Source: Desulfopila sp. IMCC35006
GTDB lineage: Bacteria > Desulfobacterota > Desulfobulbia > Desulfobulbales > Desulfocapsaceae
DNA: 57,255 nucleotides
NCBI RefSeq assembly: GCF_005116645.1
Contig: NZ_SWCM01000022.1
Location: 1 to 57,255, forward strand
Reading direction: 5' to 3'
The translations under genes and the position numbers were made by a program. Positions 34,288 to 44,907 of the stretch are shown piece by piece. A model generated the notes under the pieces. The model saw nothing but the letters and a program-made list of their open reading frames with translations. It was not told where the DNA came from and did no database searches. Numbering within the stretch: position 1 is the first letter of the stretch; each line of letters opens with the position of its first letter.

Positions 34288-34346
34288 AATGTAAAACAGA
34301 TATAGATTAAACGTCGCAGGTACTCAGCAACGTCGTTGAATGAAGC

Positions 34347-35507
34347 TCAATGAATATTCTCAATAAGACAATGGGCTTCCCGTCTGGCTGCACCATCCGC
34401 TCCAAGGATATCTTCAAGAATATTCTCACTTCCCTGATGTACAATATCCATTGTTCGGGCAACTGTCTCCGCAATTTGTGGAAAAGTTATCTTCCCATCG
34501 AGAAATGCGGAAACCGCCACCTCGTTGGCACTATTCAGGACAGCCGGGAGCACGCCACCACTCTCGAGTGCTGAGAAAGCCAGTTTCAATGCGGGAAAAC
34601 TGTCGTAGTCGGGTTCGAGAAACTCCAGGTTGCCGCACCGGGCGAGATTCAGCGGCTGCAGCGCCAAAGGCAGCCTGGCGGGATAGGAAAGGGCGTAGGA
34701 TATTGGAATGCGCATATCGGGAATACCAAGCTGCGCCAGAACAGAACCATCATTGTATTCGACCAGTGAATGGACAATGGACTGGGGATGAACGACGACC
34801 TCAATTGCATCGCCGGCCACTTCAAAAAGCCATCTTGCCTCAATAACCTCCAACCCCTTGTTCATAAGCGTCGCGGAATCAATAGAAATTTTGCGTCCCA
34901 TACTCCAGTTGGGATGATTCAGCGCCTGCTCCCTGGAAACATGTTGTAACTGATCGAGGCGCATGCCGCGAAAAGGTCCGCCGGAGGCGGTGAGAATAAT
35001 TTTCCGCAGATCTTTTCTGCGCCCCGCTTCCAGGGCCTGAAAAATAGCGGAATGTTCAGAATCGACGGGCAACAGCCTGATTCCTTTTTGGGCAACTGCA
35101 GTCATGACTATCCTGCCCGCCATGACGAGTGTCTCTTTATTGGCAAGTCCAATGTCCTTGCCGGCCTCAATAGCGGCAAGGGTTGGCAGCAGCCCGGCTG
35201 CCCCGACAATAGCCGAAACGGTAAGATCAGCCGATGGAAAAGCCGCCACCTGAATATTTCCCTCAGTACCATGGACGATTCTATCGTGATACGCAGAAGG
35301 CAACAGCAACCGCAGACCACGTGCCAGCTGTGCATCGCCTACGGAAATTAATTCAGGTTTGAATTCCTTCACCTGTTCGGCAAGTCGTGCAACATTCGTC
35401 CCGGCGGCCATGGCAACCACCTTATACAGATCAGGAAACTGACGGATAACATCGAGCACATTTACGCCGATAGACCCCGTCGCACCCAATAAAGAAATAC
35501 ACCGCAT
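34347..35507 (-). CDS. dxr: 1-deoxy-D-xylulose 5-phosphate reductoisomerase
   Basis: This 386-residue enzyme of the MEP pathway makes MEP with NADPH. The N-terminus [20 protein letters not shown] carries the dinucleotide motif [29 protein letters not shown] and [20 protein letters not shown] hold metal and substrate residues. The frame extends to 35549, but ATG 35507 overlaps the cdsA stop by one base (TAATG) and aligns with the family start. Confidence 0.95.
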   Translation of the reverse strand: MRCISLLGATGSIGVNVLDVIRQFPDLYKVVAMAAGTNVARLAEQVKEFKPELISVGDAQLARGLRLLLPSAYHDRIVHGTEGNIQVAAFPSADLTVSAIVGAAGLLPTLAAIEAGKDIGLANKETLVMAGRIVMTAVAQKGIRLLPVDSEHSAIFQALEAGRRKDLRKIILTASGGPFRGMRLDQLQHVSREQALNHPNWSMGRKISIDSATLMNKGLEVIEARWLFEVAGDAIEVVVHPQSIVHSLVEYNDGSVLAQLGIPDMRIPISYALSYPARLPLALQPLNLARCGNLEFLEPDYDSFPALKLAFSALESGGVLPAVLNSANEVAVSAFLDGKITFPQIAETVARTMDIVHQGSENILEDILGADGAARREAHCLIENIH

Positions 35508-36307
35508 TATAACACCGGGAAAGCCAGAAGGTAATAGAGTATCGGACAAACGAACAGCAGAGAATCAACACGATCCAGCACCCCGCCATGCCCGGCCAGA
35601 CAACTGCCGGAATCCTTGGTGTCCGTACCCCTTTTTATGATCGATTCGGTGAGATCTCCGACTATTCCGGCGCCGGCCAGGAAAACAGCGGCGCCTGTAA
35701 GAAAGAACCAGTTACATGCCGGCAGCAGCAGAGCGGCAAAAAAGAGTGCCCCTACAAGGCCGCACAAGACACCCCCTATTGCCCCCTCCACCGTTTTATT
35801 AGGGCTTATACTTGGGCAAAGTTTCCTCTTGCCGAGAGACCTGCCGACAAAATAAGCACCGGTGTCGGAACACGCAGTTATCGCAGAAGCTATGACCAAC
35901 CAACTCCCGCCTTCCGGCATAAAACGAAGCAGGACGAGGTGTGCGCCAAGTACGCCAACGTAGAGTATACCGAAAACCAGACGGCAGAAAAGGTCATAAC
36001 TCTGGTCGATGTTTTTGTAGCGATACAGGAAATAACCGGTCAGGAGCAAAAAAGAACCAAGAGTGGCGCCCAAGAGGGCGTCGGCATACGGATAAAGGCA
36101 GGTGACAATCACCGGTGCGGCTACAGCGACGTGCAGTAGCCAACGCTCCAGCAGAGATGTCGGCCGCACATCAACCATTTTGACATACTCAGCGGCCGCT
36201 ACCAGTACGATAAGAATAATCGCCAGACAAAAAAGGAGTATCGACCCTTTCAGCAGCAGGAGAAGCCAGAAACCAGCAATGAACAACCCGGGGACAATAC
36301 GTTTCAT
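35507..36307 (-). CDS. cdsA: Phosphatidate cytidylyltransferase (CDP-diglyceride synthase)
   Basis: This 266-residue inner-membrane enzyme converts phosphatidic acid and CTP to CDP-diacylglycerol for phospholipid synthesis. It has seven to eight hydrophobic helices and the CDS signature in the form [13 protein letters not shown]...[13 protein letters not shown] near residues 215-245. It follows uppS by three bases and shares a base with dxr. Confidence 0.93.
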   Translation of the reverse strand: MKRIVPGLFIAGFWLLLLLKGSILLFCLAIILIVLVAAAEYVKMVDVRPTSLLERWLLHVAVAAPVIVTCLYPYADALLGATLGSFLLLTGYFLYRYKNIDQSYDLFCRLVFGILYVGVLGAHLVLLRFMPEGGSWLVIASAITACSDTGAYFVGRSLGKRKLCPSISPNKTVEGAIGGVLCGLVGALFFAALLLPACNWFFLTGAAVFLAGAGIVGDLTESIIKRGTDTKDSGSCLAGHGGVLDRVDSLLFVCPILYYLLAFPVL

Positions 36308-36310
36308 AGT

Positions 36311-37057
36311 CTATACAGAATTCAGCTGCTCCCCTGTGCGCCCGAACCGCCTCTCCCGAGACTGGTATTCTGAAAGTGCCTGCAGGAACGCCTCTTTTCG
36401 GAAATCCGGCCACATGATTTCAGTAAAATATATTTCAGCGTAGGATAATTGCCACAGCAGAAAATTAGACAACCTTGCCTCGCCGCCGGTACGGATCATC
36501 AGGTCCGGGTCCGGAAGCAGACGGGTATCAAGATTTTCACTAATAGACTGATCGGTAATCTGCTCCAGGCTCATGTCACCCTGTACACATCGGGAACTTA
36601 TCGTTCTTACCGCCCGAACGATCTCGTCGCGACTGCCGTAGCTGAGAGCAAGATTCAGGGTGAGTTTACTATTGCCGGCCGTCTCTTTAATGCTCTGTTC
36701 CAGTGCCGCTCGAACCGCTTCAGGCAGGCGCTGCCTGTCACCGATTGACAGGAGGCGGATATCATTTTTCAACATCCGGGGGAGCTCAGCCTCAAGGTAT
36801 TTTTTCAGGATACTCATTAAACCGGTAACTTCCTGAGCAGGTCGGCGCCAATTCTCCGATGAGAATGCATACAGGGTAAGATACTCGATGCCGATTTCGC
36901 GACACGCTTCAACAATCTCCCGAACCGATTCTGCGCCGGCTTTATGGCCAAACAGCCTGGGTTGTCTTTTCCTCTGCGCCCATCGCCCATTGCCGTCCAT
37001 AATAATGGCAACGTGGCGCGGAAGTCGGTGCAAATCAAGTGGGAGAGTGGTGGACAT
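36311..37057 (-). CDS. uppS: Undecaprenyl diphosphate synthase (cis-prenyltransferase)
   Basis: This 248-residue enzyme makes the C55 carrier lipid for peptidoglycan and LPS. HVAIIMDGNGRWAQRKRQPR carries the catalytic Asp and the diphosphate-binding GNGR; LTLYAFSSENWRRP and LMIRTGGEARLSNFLLWQ are further conserved blocks. It lies 53 bases after frr and directly upstream of cdsA. Length is typical. Confidence 0.95.
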   Translation of the reverse strand: MSTTLPLDLHRLPRHVAIIMDGNGRWAQRKRQPRLFGHKAGAESVREIVEACREIGIEYLTLYAFSSENWRRPAQEVTGLMSILKKYLEAELPRMLKNDIRLLSIGDRQRLPEAVRAALEQSIKETAGNSKLTLNLALSYGSRDEIVRAVRTISSRCVQGDMSLEQITDQSISENLDTRLLPDPDLMIRTGGEARLSNFLLWQLSYAEIYFTEIMWPDFRKEAFLQALSEYQSRERRFGRTGEQLNSV

Positions 37058-37110
37058 ACCAGGCCTATGATGAAATGTTGAGAAAAATTAATGATAACAG
37101 CAGGAGGATA

Positions 37111-37665
37111 TCATACCTCCATGACTTCTTTTTCTTTGCGAGCGGTCACTTCATCAATTTCTTTAACATACATGTCCGTTTCGCTTTGAGCTTCATCCTG
37201 GAATTTGAAGAGTTCGTCCTCGGAAATTTCCTTATCTTTTTTCTGATTCTTCAGCGTCTCAATGGCATCTCGACGAATGTTGCGAATGGCCACGCGGAAT
37301 TCTTCAGCAATCTTTCTGACCGATTTCACCAATTCTTTACGGCGTTCTTCGGTGAGTTGAGGGATATTCAGACGAATAACTTTCCCATCGCCCATAGGAT
37401 TCAGTCCTATGCCGGATTTCTGAATGGCTCTCTCGATGGCCGGCAGCATTTGCGGGTCCCAAGGTTGAACGACAATCAGTCTGCTTTCCGGGATGGTGAT
37501 CGTCCCCACTTGATTAAGAGGCATGGAACTGCCATAGGCATCAACCATTATACCATCCAGAATTGATAAAGACGCCCTTCCGGTACGGATCTTTGCCAAC
37601 TCGCTTTTAAAAGCTTCGACACTTTTTTCCATCTTGTCGGACGCTTCCAGGATCACTTCATTCAT
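37111..37665 (-). CDS. frr: Ribosome recycling factor
   Basis: This 184-residue RRF splits the post-termination ribosome with EF-G. The conserved segments FKSELAKIRTGRAS, IPESRLIVVQPWDP and DGKVIRLNIPQLTEERRKEL are present. The middle domain and helical bundle are both complete. It follows pyrH by 39 bases, in the usual tsf-pyrH-frr order. Confidence 0.96.
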   Translation of the reverse strand: MNEVILEASDKMEKSVEAFKSELAKIRTGRASLSILDGIMVDAYGSSMPLNQVGTITIPESRLIVVQPWDPQMLPAIERAIQKSGIGLNPMGDGKVIRLNIPQLTEERRKELVKSVRKIAEEFRVAIRNIRRDAIETLKNQKKDKEISEDELFKFQDEAQSETDMYVKEIDEVTARKEKEVMEV

Positions 37666-37704
37666 GATTTCACCTCTGCTGTAGATCAGTTGTTCGATCA
37701 GGAT

Positions 37705-38424
37705 TTATGATGTTATCAGCGTACCGACATTTTCACCCATGGCGGCACGTTTTATATTGCCGGCGACCGACATATCCAGAACCATGATAGGCAGTTTGTC
37801 TTCTTTGGCCAGGGAGATGCCTGCGGCATCCATAACTCTCAAACCTTTCTGCAGGACATCATCGTAGGTAAGCCGATCGAATTTTATGGCTTCAGGATAT
37901 AGTACAGGGTCCTTGTCGTACACGCCATCAACTTTGGTTGCTTTTATAACGAGATCGGCATCGATTTCCAGAGCCCGCAAGACACCTGCCGAATCAGTTG
38001 TAAAATAGGGATTTCCCGTTCCCGCCGCAAAAATGACGACTCTGCCTTTTTCAAGATGTCTGGTGGCCCTGCGCCGGATATACGGTTCGGAAACTGACTG
38101 CATGGGAATAGCCGACATGACCCGGGTGATGACGCCAGCTCTTTCCAGGGCGTCCTGCATGGCCAAGCTGTTCATGACCGTGGCCAGCATGCCCATATTA
38201 TCAGCGGTAGTCCGGTCCATCCCCTTGCTTGCCCCGGCAACTCCCCTGAAAATATTCCCCGCGCCAATCACCAGACCCAGCTCCACGCCGGTCTTTACTA
38301 CTTCTTTGACTTCATCCGCAACAAACTCAAGTACTTTAGTGTTGATACCATAGGCATCATTTCCCATGAGCGCCTCACCACTGAGTTTCAGCAGTATTCG
38401 CTGGTACTGTAACTTGTTGGTCAT
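37705..38424 (-). CDS. pyrH: Uridylate kinase (UMP kinase)
   Basis: This 239-residue member of the amino-acid-kinase fold phosphorylates [44 protein letters not shown] and [18 protein letters not shown] are diagnostic. It is one gene downstream of tsf (96-base gap). No unusual feature seen. Confidence 0.96.
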   Translation of the reverse strand: MTNKLQYQRILLKLSGEALMGNDAYGINTKVLEFVADEVKEVVKTGVELGLVIGAGNIFRGVAGASKGMDRTTADNMGMLATVMNSLAMQDALERAGVITRVMSAIPMQSVSEPYIRRRATRHLEKGRVVIFAAGTGNPYFTTDSAGVLRALEIDADLVIKATKVDGVYDKDPVLYPEAIKFDRLTYDDVLQKGLRVMDAAGISLAKEDKLPIMVLDMSVAGNIKRAAMGENVGTLITS

Positions 38425-38520
38425 AGTATTTTCCTTGAAAGATATTTATCGAGACGAAGACTGGTTTTACGAGCAGGTAGTCAACTGCAGACTACCTGCC
38501 GGAGAAATACTATCAGGATG

Positions 38521-39117
38521 TTATTCTACGCCTACCTGGAAACGGGCAAATCTTTTGATCGAGATATTTTCACCGATCCGGCCAACAAGCTCGTTCAATA
38601 TATCCTGGATGGATAAATCCTGGTTTTTGACAAACTTCTGCTCCAGCAACACAATGTCGGCGAGAAATTTTTCTACCTTGCCGGCAACCATCTTCTCGAC
38701 AATTGCTTCAGGTTTGCCAGAATCAAGGGCCTGCTGAACATAGATTTCTTTTTCCCGGGCGATCACTTCAGCCGGAACCTCGTCCCTGCTGACTGCAACT
38801 GGATTGGTTGCAGCGATATGCATTGCCAAATCCCGGGCAAATTCACGGAAATCGTCGTTTTTGGCGACGAAATCTGTTTCGCAGCCCAATTCCACCATCA
38901 CCCCGAGCTTGCCCCCGGCATGAATATACGTTTCAATAACCCCTTCACTTGTCGCCCGCCCTGCCCTTTTTGCTGCTACGGCCAATCCTTTCTGACGAAG
39001 CAAATCAACTGCTTTTTCCATATCGCCATCAGTCTTTTCAAGGGCTTTCTTACAATCCATCATGCCCGCTTGTGTTTTATCACGCAGGTCCTTTACCATC
39101 TTACTTGTAATCGCCAT
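38521..39117 (-). CDS. tsf: Translation elongation factor Ts (short form)
   Basis: This 198-residue guanine-nucleotide exchange factor for EF-Tu has an N-terminal UBA-like domain (MVKDLRDKTQAGMMDCKKAL) and the core with ELGCETDFVAKNDDFREFA. It is about 85 residues shorter than E. coli EF-Ts because the second core repeat is reduced. Such short forms occur in several bacterial groups, so it is not a truncation. It lies 320 bp after rpsB across a hairpin-rich spacer. Confidence 0.95.
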   Translation of the reverse strand: MAITSKMVKDLRDKTQAGMMDCKKALEKTDGDMEKAVDLLRQKGLAVAAKRAGRATSEGVIETYIHAGGKLGVMVELGCETDFVAKNDDFREFARDLAMHIAATNPVAVSRDEVPAEVIAREKEIYVQQALDSGKPEAIVEKMVAGKVEKFLADIVLLEQKFVKNQDLSIQDILNELVGRIGENISIKRFARFQVGVE

Positions 39118-39437
39118 GGTAAATCTCCTTTGACTTATATGAGAGTAATATTTTTTTCAGTGCATCCCGGAGGGCTTGTATTGAAAAATGATTCTAGACA
39201 TTACATACGAAAAAGGGGCAGTCACAAGACAGCCCCTTTTCATCAACGACTCTTGCTTTCACCGAGTCCCATTACAAAGCATTTCGGGACCCGGTTCAGT
39301 TCGCCCCAGCGGGGCGCTCTTTTCAGTCCCCGTGCTTTAGCGGGGATACGTTCCTGTACGAAATAATGCTCCTGTAAAAAACACAAGAATATTAATCCTC
39401 AGTCTCTGAAACCCAACCTGACAGGCTCGGGTAAAGA
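39118..39437 (-). other. Hairpin-rich 320-bp spacer between rpsB and tsf
   Basis: Four inverted repeats follow each other: TCCCCG/CGGGGA (39327-39346), CGCCCCAGCGGGGCG (39302-39316), CCGAGTCCC/GGGACCCGG (39262-39294) and AAAAGGGGC/GCCCCTTTT (39212-39240). The last has T-runs and works as a terminator between rpsB and tsf. No reading frame is convincing. Confidence 0.6.
39211..39240 (-). terminator. Terminator-like hairpin upstream of tsf
   Basis: The 9-bp GC/AT stem AAAAGGGGC / GCCCCTTTT spans a 12-base loop. On the transcribed minus strand it ends in CCCCTTTTTCG. It should lower read-through from rpsB into tsf. Confidence 0.65.
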
Positions 39438-40238
39438 TTATGCTTCGCTTTCAACTGCATCACCTGCGATGTCACCATCGGCAGCGCCAGCTTCTTCCCT
39501 GTCCATTTCCCCCATTGAAGCGGCAATAGCTTCCTCTGAGGCATTTTCACCATCGCGGAGAGCCTGGCCGGTCAGTATCGCTTCGGCCACATGCAGACTG
39601 ATGAGACGAATTGATCTGATAGCATCGTCATTGCCAGGAATCACGAAATCGATGTTATCGGGGTCACAGTTGGTGTCAGCCATGGCCACGACTGGAATAC
39701 CAAGCTTATTTGCCTCGCTTACCGCAATTGTTTCTTTACGCGGATCGACAACAAACATAACTGAAGGCAAAGAGCGCATATTTTTGATACCGCCAACGTT
39801 TCGTTCAAGCTTGATTCGCTCTTTTTCCATGAGAAGTATTTCTTTCTTCGGAAATCGATTGATGGAACCGTCGGCCTGCATGGATTCAATAGATTTCAAA
39901 CGATCAATACTGTTTTTGATGGTCTGAAAATTGGTCAGCATCCCACCGAGCCAGCGATGATCAACGTAGAACATACCTGCACGTTTTGCTTCGTCACTGA
40001 TAATCGCCTGAGCCTGGCGTTTGGTTCCGACAAAAAGAACCGATCCGCCCTTTTTCACTTCTTCGATAATAAAATCACATGCTTTATCAAAAAGTCGTTT
40101 AGTTACATCGAGATTGATAATATATATCCCGTTACGGGGCCCATAAATATAGGGCTTCATTTTGGGATTCCAACGCCGTGTTTGATGTCCGAAATGGACA
40201 CCGGCTTTCAGCATGTCTTTTACTGTTGCACTTGCCAT
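39438..40238 (-). CDS. rpsB: 30S ribosomal protein S2
   Basis: This 266-residue protein contains [31 protein letters not shown] and [20 protein letters not shown]. The start is ATG 40238, with GGAGA before it; the frame continues 44 codons upstream without S2 similarity. The C-terminus is extended by an acidic Glu/Asp/Ala tail of about 35 residues. Last gene upstream of the tsf-to-fkpA series. Confidence 0.95.
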   Translation of the reverse strand: MASATVKDMLKAGVHFGHQTRRWNPKMKPYIYGPRNGIYIINLDVTKRLFDKACDFIIEEVKKGGSVLFVGTKRQAQAIISDEAKRAGMFYVDHRWLGGMLTNFQTIKNSIDRLKSIESMQADGSINRFPKKEILLMEKERIKLERNVGGIKNMRSLPSVMFVVDPRKETIAVSEANKLGIPVVAMADTNCDPDNIDFVIPGNDDAIRSIRLISLHVAEAILTGQALRDGENASEEAIAASMGEMDREEAGAADGDIAGDAVESEA

Positions 40239-40750
40239 AATTTTCTCCGTTTCTGGTTTTTCCTCCACCTTCTGTAATCGTGAACAGCATCTGCATGTTG
40301 CACGACACCAGCTGTGAGCGAAGATGTGTGTTGTAGACCGGTAAAAGGTTTCAGCACTTTCACAATGCAATAATAAACTTTTACAGGCCCTATTGCCCCC
40401 ATACTGCGGGGATTAAAAAATAACGTTTTGTCGGGATTTTATTGAAAGACATTTTCATCCGCCCAATAAAAAAGACAACGTTACTGTCTACCACTAGTTG
40501 AGCTCTTTTGCAACTCCTGGTTGCAAATATTGCAATGTAATTCTGCATGATGCTGGCGACGAAATATTGTTATCTGCTGAGCAGTCCAACAAAACCCTCG
40601 ACTTTAAGCACGATAGCTTCGCCAAAGGAAAATCTGTTCTCACGGCGCAAACTGATGCAGATTTTGTTCCGTATGGTCCTCCGGAATTTTACCTGCCTGT
40701 CCGCAACACACAGGGCAGCTTATGCCTTCGCGGAATTTTTCCCGGAAGTT
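40239..40750. other. 512-bp gap upstream of rpsB
   Basis: It should hold the rpsB promoter and leader. I could not pick a convincing -35/-10 pair. A small hairpin TTTGCAAC/GTTGCAAA lies at about 40507-40527 and a weak CCCC/GGGG pair near 40400. Small frames here resemble no protein. Confidence 0.45.
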
Positions 40751-41521
40751 CTATTTTCGTATGAGAGACGATTTACCGGTCAGAATGAGTTTGAGCCACT
40801 GCCAACCGAATTTAAGCAATTCACTGTCTTCCCGGCTGATTCGTTTTTTAAAATCTTTGTCCATCTGAAACTGCTTAAGAAGCATATTTTCCGCAGCAAA
40901 GCGGCGAAAACCATCTATATTGTAACAAACCATGAAAGCGAGTTGCTGCTTTTCACCGCCCGCCCCTTCGCCACGCCATGGGTTCTGGCGAAATACAGTA
41001 TCGATTTCAGCCCATAATTCATTCATTACGTTATAATCGACGAGCTTCTGATTTCTAACCCAGGTGTTAACTTTCCACTTTTTATTTTCATTATGCCCGA
41101 GGCAGTATGGATGGTGGGTCAGAAAATAATATTCATCAGCGACGCCAGCAATATTCGAACGGTCGACCGCTCTTTCCAGGGGGTATGTCCTACAGGCAGA
41201 AGGCCGATCATTATAAACCGTGCAACCGGAACTCGTTAAAAAAGGGCACGCCTTCTGTTCATCGGCAGTTAATTTGAGTTTAACTGTCGGAAAGTAGGGG
41301 TTATCGCCTTTTTCAAGACCTGTATACATGCGCAGACATGTCTCTGAATCAATGCCGAGGGCACTTTTCAAGCGAATGATATCGTAAGGGTAGAGAATCA
41401 TGTCTACATTCCGACAACAAAAGGTAAAACATGCAACCCCGGGATGACACGCAAACTGGAATTCTGACTCCCCGAGCGGAACCATCCCTTCAGGGAATTT
41501 TTTTTCGGAAATATCCAACAA
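40751..41521 (-). CDS. YkgJ-family cysteine-cluster protein
   Basis: This 256-residue protein has the CxxCxxCC-type zinc/iron-chelating pattern of the YkgJ family: CHPGVACFTFCC (about residues 26-37), then ACPFLTSSGCTVYNDRPSAC and CRTYPLE. Function of the family is unknown; metal binding is assumed. It lies alone between the ribosomal operon terminator and the rpsB promoter region, and its long C-terminal part (150-256) has no recognisable domain. Confidence 0.8.
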   Translation of the reverse strand: MLDISEKKFPEGMVPLGESEFQFACHPGVACFTFCCRNVDMILYPYDIIRLKSALGIDSETCLRMYTGLEKGDNPYFPTVKLKLTADEQKACPFLTSSGCTVYNDRPSACRTYPLERAVDRSNIAGVADEYYFLTHHPYCLGHNENKKWKVNTWVRNQKLVDYNVMNELWAEIDTVFRQNPWRGEGAGGEKQQLAFMVCYNIDGFRRFAAENMLLKQFQMDKDFKKRISREDSELLKFGWQWLKLILTGKSSLIRK

Positions 41522-41551
41522 ATACCTCCCCTAATCCGATTATCAACCAAC

Positions 41552-41591
41552 AAAAAAAAAGCTGGCAGGAACAAACGCCCCAGCCAGCTTT
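41552..41591 (-). terminator. Terminator of the S10-spc-alpha operon
   Basis: Leftward, AAAGCTGGC (complement of 41583-41591) pairs with GCCAGCTTT and is followed by a nine-base T-run. It begins 20 bases after the rplQ stop. Confidence 0.85.
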
Positions 41592-41611
41592 AACCTGCAA
41601 TAAGAGCCATT

Positions 41612-42001
41612 TTAGCTTTCGGCCTTCGGTGCCTCAATGACTTCTTCATACCCTACCAGTTCAATGATCGCCATCCCTGCAGCATCACCTTTTCGGATGC
41701 CGGTTTTAAGAATGCGGGTGTATCCACCTTTCCGATCAGAGAATTTGTCCTTAATATCGGTAAAGAGTTTCTCGACAACATCTTTACTCCGGATAAAAGA
41801 AAGTGCCTGCCTTCGAGCATGCAGGTCATTCTTCTTGGCAAGAGTAATCATCTTCTCAGCTATCGGGCGGAGTTCTTTTGCCTTCTCAGCAGTGGTGACA
41901 ATACGTTCATGCTCAAACAGAGAGGTGACCATATTTCTGAACATTGCCATCCTGTGTGATGTGGTCCGTCCTAATCTTCTACCTGCTAATTTATGTCTCA
42001 T
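41612..42001 (-). CDS. rplQ: 50S ribosomal protein L17
   Basis: This 129-residue protein starts [20 protein letters not shown], the invariant L17 N-terminus; [20 protein letters not shown] is the conserved C-terminal block. It is the last gene of the alpha operon, 78 bases after rpoA. Confidence 0.97.
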   Translation of the reverse strand: MRHKLAGRRLGRTTSHRMAMFRNMVTSLFEHERIVTTAEKAKELRPIAEKMITLAKKNDLHARRQALSFIRSKDVVEKLFTDIKDKFSDRKGGYTRILKTGIRKGDAAGMAIIELVGYEEVIEAPKAES

Positions 42002-42079
42002 CTCTATATCCTCAGCTACAGCCTAAAACCTGACAGGAATCCTATCAGTAAATTATAAATAATTGCGGCTAGTTTTTCA

Positions 42080-43120
42080 CTACCCTTCTTCTCTATCTGC
42101 GCGGTTATGCGGCGGAATCCAATTCTCAAACTTCATTCCAAGCGTCAGATCCATTTCAGCGAGAAGAGCTTTAATTTCATTGAGTGACTTACGCCCAAAG
42201 TTTTTGGTTTTCAACATCTCTTGATCGGTTTTCTGTGCAAGATCCCCAATATAATTGATATCGGCGTTTTTCAAACAATTAGCTGAGCGAACAGACAACT
42301 CGAGATCTTCCACTGGTTTATCGAGGAAAGGATTCAATGGCTCACTGTCCCTGTTGCTATCTTCAACTACCTCGGGTTCGGCATCTTCCTCATCAAAATT
42401 GATGAAAATAGTCAATTGTTCCTTGAGGATCTTGGCGGCATAAGCCAATGCATTTTCCGGCCGCAGACTTCCATCAGTCTCAATCTCAATAATCAACTTA
42501 TCATAATCTGTCTGCTGTCCAACACGAGCCTGAGAAGTACTGAATTGAATTTTTTTGACTGGCGTGAAAATAGCATCGATTGGAATTTGGCCAATTGAGA
42601 GATTTTCTTTATCCATTTTCTCGGCAGGTTGATAACCTTTGCCCCATTCAACCGTCATTTCGGCATGAAACGTGGTCGGTCCGGTGAGAGTACAGATAAC
42701 CTGATCTTTGTTCATTACTTCGACAGAACCTGATTCGATAATATCACCGGCCGTTACAACACCAGGTCCATTTTTCTCAACCGTAATCTTTTGAGAATCG
42801 GCTGAATGCAGCTTAATTCTCACCTGTTTGAGATTCAGAATAATTTCGCTGACATCCTCCATGATATCTTTCATGGAGGTAAATTCATGCAACGCACCTT
42901 CGATTTTCACCGAGGTAATTGCAGCACCCTGAATAGATGATAAGAGGATTCGCCGTAGGGAATTACCAATGGTGGTTGCGAATCCTCTTTCCAGGGGCTG
43001 ACATATGAATTTGCCATATATGTCAGTATATTTTTCTCTATCAACCTCGAGTTTCTCAGGTTTTATCAGCTCGTGCCAGTTTCTGTGAAACGGTATTTTT
43101 TCGTCGGCAACTTGAGTCAT
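42080..43120 (-). CDS. rpoA: DNA-directed RNA polymerase subunit alpha
   Basis: This 346-residue alpha subunit has an N-terminal dimerisation domain with [20 protein letters not shown] and LRRILLSS. An acidic linker (about 240-262) follows, then the C-terminal DNA-contact domain with [20 protein letters not shown] and [10 protein letters not shown]. It is preceded by a 220-bp spacer with hairpins rather than the usual tight junction to rpsD. Confidence 0.97.
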   Translation of the reverse strand: MTQVADEKIPFHRNWHELIKPEKLEVDREKYTDIYGKFICQPLERGFATTIGNSLRRILLSSIQGAAITSVKIEGALHEFTSMKDIMEDVSEIILNLKQVRIKLHSADSQKITVEKNGPGVVTAGDIIESGSVEVMNKDQVICTLTGPTTFHAEMTVEWGKGYQPAEKMDKENLSIGQIPIDAIFTPVKKIQFSTSQARVGQQTDYDKLIIEIETDGSLRPENALAYAAKILKEQLTIFINFDEEDAEPEVVEDSNRDSEPLNPFLDKPVEDLELSVRSANCLKNADINYIGDLAQKTDQEMLKTKNFGRKSLNEIKALLAEMDLTLGMKFENWIPPHNRADREEG

Positions 43121-43232
43121 AGTTTCCTTCTCTGCGTTTCTACTAACTTAGTAGTGTATGCCTTATGAGTATCTTTCTGATTCTTTTCTTATAAAAAATC
43201 TGCAAAATACTTATGCCCCTCTAAGGGGTGCC

Positions 43233-43267
43233 AAAGAGAGTCAATGTTAAACACGTTGACTCTCTTT
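43233..43267 (-). terminator. Hairpin in the rpsD-rpoA spacer, possible attenuator
   Basis: AAAGAGAGTCAA (43233-43244) pairs perfectly with TTGACTCTCTTT (43256-43267). A second hairpin CCCCT/AGGGG lies at 43216-43228. On the transcribed strand the stem ends in TTTGG, a weak U-tract, so partial termination or RNA processing is more likely than full stop. Confidence 0.5.
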
Positions 43268-43340
43268 TTCGGTATCAATATATGTTTATTGCGTACAAGC
43301 TCTGCACAAAGGAAATGCGCAATCCAGTCATTCAAATCAA

Positions 43341-43970
43341 TTATTTGGAATAAAGCTCGACAATCAGCCTTTCCTGAATTGGTAAGGTGAGTTCTTCTCT
43401 ATTAGGTAATGCTTTAACCGTAGCTTTGTAATTGTCTTTCTCCAACTCAAGCCAGCTGGGTATTCCACGTCGCACAACAGCTTCTAAATTTTCGTTAATC
43501 GTCCCATTGGCACGGCTCTTTTCTTTTACAGTAATCACATCACCAGGCGACACGAGAAAAGAGGGGATGTTAACCTTTTTTCCGTTGATCTGAATATGAT
43601 TATGTCGAACAAACTGTCGAGCCTGCTTCCTTGATGACGCAAAGCCTGCACGAAATATGGTATTATCCAAGCGGCGTTCGATCATAATAAGCAGGTTTTC
43701 ACCCGTGACACCTTTCTGCGCATCAGCTTTATGGAAGGACAGACGAAACTGACCTTCGAGCATACCGTACATGCTCTTTACTTTCTGTTTTTCCCGAAGC
43801 TGGATGGCGTAATCCGACAATTTCTTAAATCTTGCCTGTCCATGCTGACCCGGTCCAAATGCTCTTCTTTCAAAGGAACATTTGTCGGAGTAACAGCGAT
43901 CGCCCTTGAGGTACAATTTTAAATTTTCTCTTCTGCATCGACGGCATGCAGCACCTATATTTCTAGCCAA
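43341..43970 (-). CDS. rpsD: 30S ribosomal protein S4, zinc-binding type
   Basis: This 209-residue protein has Cys at 9, 12, 26 and 31 (CRRC ... CYSDKC), the C+ zinc form. FGPGQHGQARFKKLSDYAIQ and the S4 domain RLDNTIFRAGFASSRKQARQ with VRHNHIQINGKKVNIPSF follow. S4 starts 30S assembly and can autoregulate its operon. Gaps of 118 bp upstream and 220 bp downstream are large for this cluster. Confidence 0.96.
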   Translation of the reverse strand: MARNIGAACRRCRRENLKLYLKGDRCYSDKCSFERRAFGPGQHGQARFKKLSDYAIQLREKQKVKSMYGMLEGQFRLSFHKADAQKGVTGENLLIMIERRLDNTIFRAGFASSRKQARQFVRHNHIQINGKKVNIPSFLVSPGDVITVKEKSRANGTINENLEAVVRRGIPSWLELEKDNYKATVKALPNREELTLPIQERLIVELYSK

Positions 43971-44088
43971 CTTAGGCCTCCATTATCTTTAGTACCTCAG
44001 AATCCCTTTTCATTTAAAAGAAAATTCATGAAGGTTCTTTTCCTGCTCTACTCAGCAGGGTTAGATTCTATAACAGTAGTGTGAGCCG

Positions 44089-44469
44089 TTAAACTCGACG
44101 GCGTTTTGGAGGTTTACATCCATTATGGGGGATCGGAGTAACATCGTAAATACGACTTACTTCAAATCCGGTAGTGATGAGAGCACGTAAAGCTGCTTCC
44201 CTCCCAGGACCTGGACCTTTCACCTTGACTTCAACCTTCCGCATTCCCACATCAGCTGCCTTTTTAGCAGCATCCGTCAGTGCATTCTGAGCCGCAAAAG
44301 GAGTGCTTTTACGCGAACCTTTAAACCCAAGGACGCCGGCACTGCACCAGGAAACTACGTTACCCTGTTTATCAGATATGGTAACGATCGTATTGTTGAA
44401 AGTAGAATAAATAAAAACAATACCCTCAGGTATGTTCTTTTTTACCTTTCTTTTTTTTGCTACAGCCAT
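44089..44469 (-). CDS. rpsK: 30S ribosomal protein S11
   Basis: This 126-residue protein contains [33 protein letters not shown] and the C-terminal [15 protein letters not shown]. It lies 24 bases after rpsM. Standard length. Confidence 0.97.
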   Translation of the reverse strand: MAVAKKRKVKKNIPEGIVFIYSTFNNTIVTISDKQGNVVSWCSAGVLGFKGSRKSTPFAAQNALTDAAKKAADVGMRKVEVKVKGPGPGREAALRALITTGFEVSRIYDVTPIPHNGCKPPKRRRV

Positions 44470-44493
44470 AACTTACACCTGTATTAAGTTCTA

Positions 44494-44859
44494 TTATTTG
44501 CGGCGACCCGCATTGCGGCGAGGTCCTTTTCGGGTCCGAGCGTTGGTCTTGGTTTTTTGGCCGCGCACTGGTAAACCCATGCGATGACGACGGCCTCTAT
44601 AACATCCAAGATCAGTCAACCTTTTAATGTCCATGGACACTTCTCGCCGGCGATCACCTTCAACGACGTACTCATCTTCGAGTACCTTCCGAATCCGGTT
44701 CACATCGTCACCGTCCAGATCATCGCTATTCATGGTGAACGGCAGATCGACTTTTTCAAGAATCTTACGAGCGGAAGTTAACCCAATACCATGTATGTAA
44801 GTTAACGCTCGATCCATATGCTTATTTTTGGGAAGGTCAATTCCTGCTATACGTGCCAA
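44494..44859 (-). CDS. rpsM: 30S ribosomal protein S13
   Basis: This 121-residue protein starts [20 protein letters not shown] and ends with the basic tail [20 protein letters not shown], both diagnostic of S13. It sits in the alpha operon order rpmJ-rpsM-rpsK. Confidence 0.97.
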   Translation of the reverse strand: MARIAGIDLPKNKHMDRALTYIHGIGLTSARKILEKVDLPFTMNSDDLDGDDVNRIRKVLEDEYVVEGDRRREVSMDIKRLTDLGCYRGRRHRMGLPVRGQKTKTNARTRKGPRRNAGRRK

Positions 44860-44907
44860 GGTACATCTCCTTAAAAGAAGTAGGTAATTAAAAGCGGCAA
44901 CACTTGT

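Noticed and set aside
40239-40460. A defined sigma-70 promoter for rpsB
   Set aside because: Several AT-rich candidates exist but none has a good -35 and -10 at proper spacing.
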